From contig NZ_JAAHGH010000020.1 of the NCBI RefSeq assembly GCF_010672525.1, positions 37,663-101,662 on the forward strand: DNA of 64,000 bases. Direction: 5' to 3'. Shown piece by piece: positions 1 to 8,533 of the stretch; the first letter of the stretch is position 1, and every line of letters begins with the position of its first letter. A program made the position numbers and the translations under genes. Below the pieces are notes generated by a model. It searched no databases. It worked only from the letters and a program-made list of their open reading frames with translations, and was not told the origin of the DNA. The DNA comes from Okeania sp. SIO2B3. GTDB taxonomy: Bacteria; Cyanobacteriota; Cyanobacteriia; Cyanobacteriales; Microcoleaceae.

Positions 1-254
1 CCCCTACTGACTTCTGACTTCGTTAACCGGACTTGAGTTCTGGTAGGGGAGCTGTCGATAGGGCGATGTACAGAATTCAGGAAGGAAGAAAGGAGGGAAG
101 AAGAAAAGTAAAGATAATTTCAGTATTTCTTCGGTACTGTCAGTTCTTACAGCAGATTTAAGGTAAATGAGGTACACATAAGAATAGTCAAGTATTTGTA
201 GTGTGGGCATTTTGCCCGCGACTGGTGTACCTCACTAATATGAAATATGCTTTC

Positions 255-500
255 ATTAATGGATAATGGATAATGGATAATTGGTAATTACAAGAAGGTT
301 AAAACCGTTACGGAATTGAATATAAGGAAATATTATTTCTTCTCTTGGTTGATGGTCGGACAGCTCCGAGACCCGCTCTTATCAGAGCCGCTCCGAAGAT
401 CGCCATCCCTCGACCGCTTTTTCCCCTTAAAATGAGGAGGCTTCAAGGCGCGAATTATTTAATTATTAATTATTAATTATTAATTATTAATTATTCGGTA
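255..500. repeat. R1 modular AT-rich dispersed repeat, copy a
   Basis: It opens with GGATAAT heptamers, then a segment ending in TTATTTCTTCT, a variable GC-richer core (CTCCGAGACC, GAGCCGCTCC), a TTTTCCCCTTAAAATGAGGAGG-like edge and TAATTAT heptamers. The same modules in the same order recur near 15.2, 31.7, 42.7 and 57.3 kb, with a short version at 8.4 kb. I see no gene in the first 1.1 kb; the short open frames there lie inside repeats. Confidence 0.65.
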
Positions 501-511
501 AATTCTATTTA

Positions 512-789
512 TATAGCAATGTCCGCTGGCATATTTACAAATTACAGGAGGTGTCCAATAGCTAAAAGTCTTATATGATTCCTACGGAATGCTTGGGCAA
601 ACAGCTTTTTATTCCCCTGTTGCCTCACAGAAGTGCGCATTCCCTCTCTTGGTCAGCATTCCCATGGCGAGGAGACCAGCTCTTGACAGAGCTGCTCCGC
701 TAACGCCGGGTTCCGACCGCTTGCGTCTATCGCCGACGCGGGATCGCACTGCTGTTGTCTATTGCCTGTTGCCTGCGCACAGCGCTATA
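512..789. repeat. M4 dispersed element with inverted ends, copy 1
   Basis: The left end TATAGCAATGTCCGCTGGC and the inverted right end TATAGCGCTGTGCGCAGGC match at most positions. Internal text such as GTCCAATAGCTAAAAGTC is shared with copies at 41.5 and 44.0 kb. This copy is longer because it carries an extra GC-rich insert. No coding capacity is credible inside it. Confidence 0.6.
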
Positions 790-810
790 AATGACCGCAT
801 TTTATATAAA

Positions 811-1093
811 TAGGGTTTGCGCTCATAAAGTCTTTTTGCTCTTTGTAGGAGACAGGAGACAACCCACCCGCGGGCCCCTCTCCCAGGAGGGGAGAGGAAG
901 ACAGGAGACAGGAGGAACGGGGAATGAACGAGGAGGTAGGAGCTAAGTTTTGTCAGAGTGATTTTTCGGCTTTTGCTTCGGTGAAAATCCTCACTTTTTT
1001 AACTACAGCAACCGAAAAGCTCATACTTTTAAAGACAGAAAAAGCCTAAAACCAATATCAGTCAATGCTTTGATATTTAATCAGTAAGCCCTA
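811..1093. repeat. M2 MITE-like element, copy 1
   Basis: Ends are TAGGGTTTGC on the left and a right end reading TAGGGCTTAC when inverted. Internal modules shared with other copies include GTCTTTTTGCTC, the CCTCTCCCAGGAGGGG palindrome, GAGGAGGTAGGAG and the terminal ATTTAATCAG. It ends 32 bp before the haemagglutinin start codon, so it probably contributes to that gene's upstream region. Confidence 0.6.
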
Positions 1094-1125
1094 AATATAT
1101 CATAGATCGATGTTTAATAATAATT

Positions 1126-4100
1126 ATGAAATTAAAATCTCTACCAATTTTGCTCAGTTCAACATCAGGAATATGGCTAATTTTCTCTAGTTTATTTTGC
1201 CAAAATTCAGGAAATGCTCAAATAATTCCCGACCAAACATTAGGGAAAGAAAATTCAGTTATTAATTCCATAGATAGATTAAAAGAACAGATAGAAGGTG
1301 GAGCAATTAGAGGTTCAAATTTATTTCATAGTTTCCAAGAATTTAACGTTGGAGAAAATCGAAGTGTTTACTTCACAAATCCAGCAGGAATTGAAAATAT
1401 ATTAACAAGAATTACAGGTAATAATGCCAGCAATATATTAGGAAAATTAGGAGTATTAGGAGGAGCAAATTTATTTTTAGTAAATCCTAATGGTATATTA
1501 TTCGGTCCGAATTCTAGTCTAGATATTAGAGGATCATTTATTGCGACAACAGCTAACGAAATTAGGTTAGGAGAAAATGGTTTATTTAGTGTTACTAATC
1601 CTCAAAATAGTAACTTATTATCAGTAGAACCTTCAGCTCTATTTTTCAATCAAATTTTTGTAGAGCGGGCATCCTGCTCGCTGTGTCAAGGAAATATTGT
1701 CAGTCAATCAAGTACAGAAGAAATTGGTCTACAAGTACCATCTGGAGAAACTTTAGGGTTAATAGGAAGGGAGGTAATTATTGACAGTGGAAAACTGACA
1801 ACAGAACAAGGAAGAATAGAAATAGGTAGCGTTGGAGATAGCAGTTTAGTAAGATTAGAAAACACCAATAATTATACTTTTAATTATTCAGAAGTAGAAA
1901 ACTTTGAGAATATACAAATCAAGAATGGTGCTGTTGTGGATGTAAGTGGAGAAGGTAGTGGTGATATTCAACTCCAAGGTAGACAAGTAAGCATCACAGG
2001 AGGTTCAACTATTGTAGCTAATACTTTAGGTAATAAACCAGGAGGTAGCATTTCATTGATATCTTCCGAATTATTGGAAGTAACAGAAAGTTTTGTGGAT
2101 GCTGATGTAGGATTTGCTGCAACTGGCAGTGGGGCAACCATTACAACTAATGCTCCACGTTTAATACTCACAAGTGGAGGACAGATAAGTACAGCTACAT
2201 TTGGCACAGGTACAAGCGGAGAGCTGACAGTAAACGCCAATGAAATAGAAGTTATGGATATATCAGCAGATGGTCAAAATCTCAGTGGCATATTTACAGA
2301 TGTTTTACCAGGAGCAACAGGTAGAGGTGGAGACATAACAATTAATACTCAAACCCTCAAGCTTTTCAATGGGGGACAACTGGGAGCCAACGTTTTTGGT
2401 CCAGGACAAGGAGGAAATTTAACTGTCAATGCCACTGAAATAGAAGCCTCTGATACTATTGTATTTGAAACAACTGTTCCTCAGCAACAACTCCTGTTAG
2501 AATTTCTAAATGGTCAATTTCCCAGTGCAATTTTAGCTCTAGTTATACCGGAAGCTACAGGAAATAGTGGCAAATTAACAATTGACAGCGATCGCATAGT
2601 ATTACGCAACGGAGCGCAAATAGGAACTGGTACGTTTGGAGCTGGAGATAGTGGAGAACTGGCAGTTAAGGCAAGGGAAATAGAAGTCAGCGGTATTTCT
2701 GAAGATGGTTTTCTACCAAGTAGCTTTTTTACTACAGTTTTATTGGGTGCTACAGGCAAAGGTGGAAATCTTACTATTGATACTCAGTCTCTAACTCTAC
2801 AAAATGGAGGACAAGTAAGAGCTGGTACGTCTGGTGTGGGGGACAGTGGGGATGTGACTGTGACGGCAAGAGAGATTACTTTACAAGGTAGTTTTACTAA
2901 TGATTTTTTGCTTTTACCAAGTACTATTCAGGCTGCAGTTGAAGATTTCTCGACTGTGGCTCCATCGGGTATTGGTAGTGGTGATGGTGGTGAAATATTG
3001 ATTAACACAGGTCGCTTGACTGTTGAGGATGGAGGCACAATTAGCGCTCGCACTGAAGGGGAAGGCAAAGGTGGAAATATAGAAATTAATGCCACCGATA
3101 TTGAGGTAAATAACGGTTTTATTAGTGCTGATAGTAATAAGAGTGCAGCAATAATTAAGACTGGAGATGGAGGAAATTTAACAATTAATACTCAAAATCT
3201 CATGTTGACAAATGGAGGCTCAATTTTAGCATCTACTTCTAGCGAAGGTCAGGGAGGAAATATAGAAATTAATGCCACTGAAATAGAAGCAGAGGGTATT
3301 TCACCAGATGGTCAGTTTCTCAGTGGTGTAAATAGTCAAGTTGCATTAGGTTCTACAGGGGATGGGGGCAACTTAACAATAGATACCCAACGTCTAATAC
3401 TACGAGACGGAGCAATAATTCAAGCGGCAGTCTTCAGCTCCGGTCATGGAGGAAATATTACAGTCAATGCAAAAGAAATAGAGCTATCAGGTAATGCTAC
3501 CAGTGAAAATTTATTGCCAGAAATATCATCTCTAGTTCAAAGTATAAACGGCCAAGTTCCTAGTGGTTTGTTGACAACTGTTTTACCCGGAGCAACAGGA
3601 AATGGTGGAAATTTAGCAATTAATACTCAAAGTCTACAGTTAGAAGATGGAGGGTTAATAGGTACTGGAACATTTGCTCAAGGTCAAAGTGGAGACTTAA
3701 CAGTACGAGCAACAGAAATTGATATGAGTGGTACTATTCCTAGCGGTCAACTCCCTAGTGGCTTGTTTACCTCAGTCTTTGATGAAGCTACAGGTAACGG
3801 CGGAAATTTAACTGTTGACACCGAACGCTTGAGCTTAAGAAATGGTGCTCAAGTCAGAGCAGGTACATCTGGAGTGGGAAGTAGTGGAGACTTAAGAATT
3901 CGAGCAACAGACATTGAACTCACTGGTCGTGCTGAAGATGGTGGACTTCCTAGTAGTATTCTTGCTAGTGTAGAAGACTTAAGAAATTTGTCTCTGGGAG
4001 TAGGCAGTGGAGATGGAGGCAACGCATTCATAGAAACAGAACGCTTGACAATTCTAGATGGAGCTGAAGTCAGTGCTAGCACCTTTGGAGATGGCAAGGC

Positions 4101-5082
4101 AGGAAATTTAACGGTCAGTGCCAGTGAAAATATTACTCTATCTGGAGTAAATTCAATTTCTGGTGACTCCAGCACTATTACTGCTCGCACCCTTGGTAAT
4201 GGCAATGCTGGGTCTATCAATATTAATACACCAAATTTAAGAGTGGAAGACCGAGCGATCGTTACTGTTAGTAGTTCTGGCAATGGGGTGGCGGGTTCCC
4301 TCAATATTAATGCTCCATCTATTGAACTCAACAATGGTACTCTGAGTGCAGAAACTACAGCTGGAGACCAGGGTAACATTACTATACAAGCTTCAGATAT
4401 TAATCTAGAAAATAATAGTGCAATTACTACCAACGCTACAGAGTCTGCCACAGGTGGAGATATTAATATTGATGCACAATTTATTATTTCGGACAATAGT
4501 AATATTAGTGCCAATGCTATAGAGGGTCGAGGTGGTAATATTTCTATTAACGCACAAGGGCTATTTCTTGATAATAGTAGTCAAATTACTGCCACTTCAA
4601 CTTTGGGCATTGACGGTACAGTTGAACTTAATACTCAAGTAGACCCCACTCAAGGAGTGGTCAGATTATCTGCAACAGTCATAGATGCTGAGTCATTAGT
4701 GGCCAAAAATATATGTGCGACTACTCAGACTCAAAAGGAAGGTAGTTCATTTGTAATTACTGGTCGAGGGGGTTTACCACCAGATCCAACTCAACCATTG
4801 ACAGTCTTGAGAGGAACGGTGGAATGGGAAACAGAAATACCCAGTCATACAAGTAATTTTATGAGAGGCGATCGACAACCTGTTGTAGTCTACCATCGGT
4901 CAGAAGTCGAGAACTTACCAGAAATTCGTCAAGCTCAGGGTTGGGCCATGACTGACAGTGGTACAATTATACTCACTACTACTGAAACTTCTGTCAATAC
5001 AGGTGGTTTACAGTTAATTCATCCTAGTTGTTATCTATTTTCACCTGTGGCATTTGGAACTGGAATAGGGAATAGGAAATAG
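1126..5082 (+). CDS. TpsA-type two-partner secretion exoprotein (filamentous haemagglutinin N-terminal domain)
   Basis: 1318 residues. A signal peptide ends near GNAQ (about residue 32). The TPS secretion domain follows (about 33-180) with the family motifs FTNPAGIENI, VNPNGILFG and an adjacent RGSFIATTA. From about residue 270 to 1150 the chain is a long beta-helix of repeats built on GNGGNLTINTQ / GGQVRAGT / SGDLTV / EIEVSG units. The C-terminal part (IVTGRGGLPPDPT-like, QGWAMTDSG) resembles other cyanobacterial haemagglutinin-like exoproteins. It would cross the outer membrane through the TpsB protein encoded next and act as an adhesin, contact factor or surface fibre; which of these cannot be told. 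A short palindromic insert near residue 182 adds two cysteines to an otherwise Cys-poor protein. The ATG lacks a clear Shine-Dalgarno. Confidence 0.92.
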   Translation: MKLKSLPILLSSTSGIWLIFSSLFCQNSGNAQIIPDQTLGKENSVINSIDRLKEQIEGGAIRGSNLFHSFQEFNVGENRSVYFTNPAGIENILTRITGNNASNILGKLGVLGGANLFLVNPNGILFGPNSSLDIRGSFIATTANEIRLGENGLFSVTNPQNSNLLSVEPSALFFNQIFVERASCSLCQGNIVSQSSTEEIGLQVPSGETLGLIGREVIIDSGKLTTEQGRIEIGSVGDSSLVRLENTNNYTFNYSEVENFENIQIKNGAVVDVSGEGSGDIQLQGRQVSITGGSTIVANTLGNKPGGSISLISSELLEVTESFVDADVGFAATGSGATITTNAPRLILTSGGQISTATFGTGTSGELTVNANEIEVMDISADGQNLSGIFTDVLPGATGRGGDITINTQTLKLFNGGQLGANVFGPGQGGNLTVNATEIEASDTIVFETTVPQQQLLLEFLNGQFPSAILALVIPEATGNSGKLTIDSDRIVLRNGAQIGTGTFGAGDSGELAVKAREIEVSGISEDGFLPSSFFTTVLLGATGKGGNLTIDTQSLTLQNGGQVRAGTSGVGDSGDVTVTAREITLQGSFTNDFLLLPSTIQAAVEDFSTVAPSGIGSGDGGEILINTGRLTVEDGGTISARTEGEGKGGNIEINATDIEVNNGFISADSNKSAAIIKTGDGGNLTINTQNLMLTNGGSILASTSSEGQGGNIEINATEIEAEGISPDGQFLSGVNSQVALGSTGDGGNLTIDTQRLILRDGAIIQAAVFSSGHGGNITVNAKEIELSGNATSENLLPEISSLVQSINGQVPSGLLTTVLPGATGNGGNLAINTQSLQLEDGGLIGTGTFAQGQSGDLTVRATEIDMSGTIPSGQLPSGLFTSVFDEATGNGGNLTVDTERLSLRNGAQVRAGTSGVGSSGDLRIRATDIELTGRAEDGGLPSSILASVEDLRNLSLGVGSGDGGNAFIETERLTILDGAEVSASTFGDGKAGNLTVSASENITLSGVNSISGDSSTITARTLGNGNAGSININTPNLRVEDRAIVTVSSSGNGVAGSLNINAPSIELNNGTLSAETTAGDQGNITIQASDINLENNSAITTNATESATGGDINIDAQFIISDNSNISANAIEGRGGNISINAQGLFLDNSSQITATSTLGIDGTVELNTQVDPTQGVVRLSATVIDAESLVAKNICATTQTQKEGSSFVITGRGGLPPDPTQPLTVLRGTVEWETEIPSHTSNFMRGDRQPVVVYHRSEVENLPEIRQAQGWAMTDSGTIILTTTETSVNTGGLQLIHPSCYLFSPVAFGTGIGNRK
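1663..1682. repeat. short palindrome inserted in frame in the TpsA gene
   Basis: AGCGGGCA and TGCTCGCT form 8-bp arms (one G-T wobble) around a 3-nt loop and encode roughly ERASCSL. Related palindromes with the GCAAGATGC or GCATCCTGC core sit in intergenic DNA near 5.56, 43.83 and 56.56 kb, so this looks like a mobile palindrome that entered a coding sequence without breaking the frame. Confidence 0.6.
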
Positions 5083-5904
5083 GAAATATGTAGGGGCGAA
5101 TGGCATTCGCCCTCAAAAATGTTCCATCTTCAACCATTACCAAATATTTCTCGATTTTCCCATCTCCCTATTTCCCAACCCAAACTTACAGAAATGCTTT
5201 TATAGTTCATAAAAATATAGTCAAATATGACATATCCTTATTTTGCAGGCGTTACCCTGACACTCGTGTTAGCGCAGCTCCTCCGGAGGAGGCACTACAA
5301 CACCACGCCAGTTGCGTGACTGTCGGGGGACCCGCAAGGGCGCACTGGCTTCTCTATCCCATAGTTAAAGACAAAAGGGAGCTGCTTTTCTCATTAATCA
5401 GAATTATAGGAAAAAATCTAATCCACAGTTTTAGCTGTGTCACGCCACTACTTTTGGCATTACTGAGGGGGCGGGATAAATATAAGTGGTAAGCGGGGGC
5501 AGGATACCTGCCTGTCCCATCCTGCCTGCCCCAAAATATTAGGAACGGGAAAATATCAGGAACGGGCAAGATGCCCATTCCACTTTCACTTCCACAAAAC
5601 TATTAAAATCTCAAGCGCATTTATGCAACGCTCTACTTTTTCTATTGACCGACCGTCTCCAAGTTAACAAATTTCTCATTATTTTCTCCGTTGAATATTA
5701 GGGAAATAGAAAAAAAAGAAGTATAACTATGGATAAAATAGCCCAATGATGGGTGAGACATTCTACACCCTGAAAATTATTTTGGGCATTTTATTTTGAG
5801 TTTTAACATTAAGTTATGAAAGGACACTATAAAAAAAATTTTATTATTTCGATGACCAAATTTTATTATTTGCTCAGGCAAGACCTCAACCTAGAAAAAA
5901 AGTT
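5083..5904. other. repeat-rich gap between tpsA and tpsB
   Basis: There is no credible gene. It holds a GGGCGAATGGCATTCGCCC palindrome just after the tpsA stop, a GC-rich hairpin patch at about 5245-5345 (GCTCCTCCGGAGGAGG) and, at about 5475-5635, a stretch matching in inverse orientation the interior of the M3 element near 46.25-46.49 kb (shared ATTCCACAAAACTATT, GCGCATTTATGCAA, GGAACGGG). The last 200 bp are AT-rich and could hold the tpsB promoter, which I cannot place. Confidence 0.5.
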
Positions 5905-7569
5905 ATGATTGTCTGGATAATAATTCTTATTTCTTTATCTTATATTTCTACTTCTGAACCTGCCAATGCTCAAACAACTCCTAGGCCAGTTAACCCTAAC
6001 CCTCAACCCATACCACAAGTAGAACCATTACCTCCACCAGATGATTTACTCCAACCTCCAGCAACACCATCTCCCCAGTCACCTCCTCTACAAATTCCAG
6101 GTCAAATTACAGTAACCCAATTTGTAGTTGTTGGTAGTACAGTTTTTAGTTCTACAGAATTGGCGGAAATTCTTGAACCTTTTACAGATCGTCCTATTTC
6201 TTTTGCCGAATTACTAGAAGCACAAACAGCAGTAACTCAGCTATATTTTGATCGAGGATATGTTACTTCTGGGGCATTTATTCCCCCACAAACTTTGCAA
6301 GATGGTAAAGTTACAATAGAAGTAATAGAAGGGGTCGTTGAAGAAATTGAGATTTCGGGGTTAAAACGACTTAATTCTGGTTATATTCGCAGTCGAATTG
6401 AATCTGGTATTAAAACGCCTTTAAATCAAGATGATTTATTTCAATCTTTACAGTTACTTCAGCTTGACCCTTTAGTTGAGAGATTATCTGCTAATTTAAC
6501 AGCAGGTTCTCGTCCTGGTTTGAGTAGGTTAGAGGTTGAGGTGGAAGAAGCACCTGCTTTTTTTGCTCAACTTTCTGCTGATAATTTACGTTCTCCTAGT
6601 GTGGGTACTGTTCGTCGCCAAGTTCAACTTTCTCATAGTAATTTGACTGGGTTTGGCGATCGCCTTAATGTGACTTATTACAATACAGATGGTAGTGATA
6701 CTCTTGATGACTTTAGTTATACTATCCCCATTAATTCTAAAAATGGAACTATTAGTTTACGTCATCGTCGCACCAATAGTGAAATTATTGAAGAACCTTT
6801 TGATGAACTAGATATTGAAACAAATTCTCGTACTTATGAGATAAGTTTTCGCCAACCTATTTATCAAACTCTTAGTAAAGAAATTGCTTTGGGTTTAACG
6901 GGTTCTGTAGATGAATCAAAAACTACTTTTAATGGTGGACTTTTTCCCGATCCAAATGATGGGGAGATTAGAATTTCTTCAGTTCGTTTTTTTCAGGAAT
7001 ATACTTCTAGGAGTACTAATGATGTGTTTGTGGCACGGTCAGAATTTTCTCTAGGGATAAATGCTTTTGATGCTACTGTTAATGATCAAGCTCCAGATGG
7101 GAGATATTTTTCTTGGCGGGGACAAGCACAATATTTACGTTTATTTGCACCAGATACAGTTTTTTTAGTTAGGTCAGATATTCAATTAGCACCTAGAAGT
7201 TTGTTTCCCCAAGAACAGTTTAGTTTGGGAGGTGGATTAAGTGTGAGAGGATATCGTCAAGATGCTTTACTTGGTGATAATGGTTTGTTTATTTCTAGTG
7301 AGTTTCGGTTTCCTATTCTGCGAGTGCGAGAGTGGGATGCTGTTTTACAATTAACTCCTTTTGTTGATTTTGGTACTGTTTGGAATAGTAATGATGTTGA
7401 GTTGGTAGAGGAAACTCTATCTTCTGTAGGTGTGGGTTTAAGAATTCAAGTAGGAACTCGTTTTTCGGCTCAATTAGATTGGGGAATACCTTTTGTAGAT
7501 ATAGATACAAATGGAGATTCATTACAGGAAGATGGTATATACTTTTATCTTAAATACAGAGCTTTCTAA
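5905..7569 (+). CDS. TpsB outer-membrane transporter (ShlB/FhaC/HecB family)
   Basis: 554 residues. A signal peptide ends near ANAQ (about residue 23), followed by a proline-rich linker (about 27-68) and a POTRA domain from about 70 to 150 (VTQFVVVGSTVFSS, LYFDRGYVTSGAFIPPQ, GVVEEIEISGL). The rest is a predicted beta-barrel of the Omp85 superfamily with the conserved loop-6 motif SVRGYRQD near residue 447 and a C-terminal aromatic residue (KYRAF), the usual outer-membrane assembly signal. It should secrete the upstream TpsA protein. The 820-bp gap between the genes is unusually long for a TPS pair and is filled with repeats. Most of the barrel shows the GDRLNVTYYNTDG pattern typical of cyanobacterial members. 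Confidence 0.93.
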   Translation: MIVWIIILISLSYISTSEPANAQTTPRPVNPNPQPIPQVEPLPPPDDLLQPPATPSPQSPPLQIPGQITVTQFVVVGSTVFSSTELAEILEPFTDRPISFAELLEAQTAVTQLYFDRGYVTSGAFIPPQTLQDGKVTIEVIEGVVEEIEISGLKRLNSGYIRSRIESGIKTPLNQDDLFQSLQLLQLDPLVERLSANLTAGSRPGLSRLEVEVEEAPAFFAQLSADNLRSPSVGTVRRQVQLSHSNLTGFGDRLNVTYYNTDGSDTLDDFSYTIPINSKNGTISLRHRRTNSEIIEEPFDELDIETNSRTYEISFRQPIYQTLSKEIALGLTGSVDESKTTFNGGLFPDPNDGEIRISSVRFFQEYTSRSTNDVFVARSEFSLGINAFDATVNDQAPDGRYFSWRGQAQYLRLFAPDTVFLVRSDIQLAPRSLFPQEQFSLGGGLSVRGYRQDALLGDNGLFISSEFRFPILRVREWDAVLQLTPFVDFGTVWNSNDVELVEETLSSVGVGLRIQVGTRFSAQLDWGIPFVDIDTNGDSLQEDGIYFYLKYRAF

Positions 7570-7856
7570 TCATTTATTAATTAAATATTTCCGATTTTTT
7601 AATATATCAAAAAAAATAATATTAGATAATTGATTGTATTCTGTTTTGAAGAAGGAGTCAGGAGACAGAAGACAAAAGACAGAATCAATTGCTTATGGAT
7701 AGTCTTCGACACGCCGTCAGGAGAAAGCTATTAAAAAAATACTATGGGAATAGGGAATAGGGAACAGACAATGGGCAACGGGCAACAGTAGGAAAAATAT
7801 TTCTCTGTCTAAGGTTGATCATCAACATAAATCAAACACCAACTCGTTCTTTACTA

Positions 7857-8101
7857 TACAGCGCTTTTCAAATTGATGAACCACATCTTCACACATCAAA
7901 CGTTGTAGGGACATTCCATGGAACGTCTCTACTAGACATCTGGTAATAATAAAAAATCAATATCTATATCGTACAGAAATTATCAATTCTTCCCCTCCTG
8001 GGAGGGGTTAGGGGTGGGTTCCCTACTGCCTACAGCAAAGCTGCCTACTCCTTCTTTTCTGGAGATTTCTACTGTGGTCTACCCAAATGAAAACTGCTGT
8101 A
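7857..8101. repeat. M3 MITE-like element, copy 1
   Basis: The left end TACAGCGCTTTTCAA with GAACCACA and the right end, inverted (TACAGCAGTTTTCAT with GACCACA), form terminal inverted repeats of about 28 bp. TA dinucleotides flank both sides (7855-7856 and 8102-8103), as expected for TA-targeting elements such as the IS630/mariner group. It contains the CCCCTCCTGGGAGGGG module. Confidence 0.6.
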
Positions 8102-8143
8102 TACTAATAAGTAGTCGTGCAAAATAAATTTCCTAGTTGAGAT

Positions 8144-8520
8144 AGGGAACAGGGAACAGGGAACAGAAAGTCAAATAGGATGTGTAATTAATTTTGCATA
8201 GGAACTTACCAAATTGAGAAATGTTTGCTACAAATAATTTTTTAGGTTTTAGGTGGTAGGTTTTAGATTTTAGGTGGATTATTAGTTATTTACTAGCCAG
8301 TTTATTTGTAAAATTCTTTTTTTCATGCATGGTATAATTTTATCCAAAATTAAGATAATACTATTTGCCAAAAAATATAAAATTTTATGCTTTGCCGAAA
8401 AATTGTGGTTTCAAGCCTCCTCTTTTAAGAGGATGATTTGAGTCAATCCTATCCGTTTTAAAGGAGAGGTAATTGTTAATTGTTAATTATTAATTATTAA
8501 TTATTAATTGTTGAACTATT
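8144..8520. repeat. AGGGAAC heptamers and short R1 copy upstream of the CHAT gene
   Basis: AGGGAAC heptamers occupy 8144-8165. At about 8400-8515 a short R1 copy reads GGTTTCAAGCCTCCTCTTTT, then a core, AAAGGAGAGGTAATTG and TAATTAT heptamers. The stretch between is AT-rich and I see no gene in it. Confidence 0.5.
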
Positions 8521-8533
8521 CTGTAGCAAATAT

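Noticed and set aside
589..813. 74-codon open frame on the plus strand
   Set aside because: It lies mostly inside the M4 repeat and repeats its heptamer text; it is not protein-like.
3849..4514. 221-codon frame on the minus strand inside tpsA
   Set aside because: Antisense shadow of the repeat-rich haemagglutinin; the plus-strand protein is unambiguous.
5100..5492. 130-codon frame after tpsA
   Set aside because: It crosses palindromes and a hairpin patch, has no start signal and no family features.
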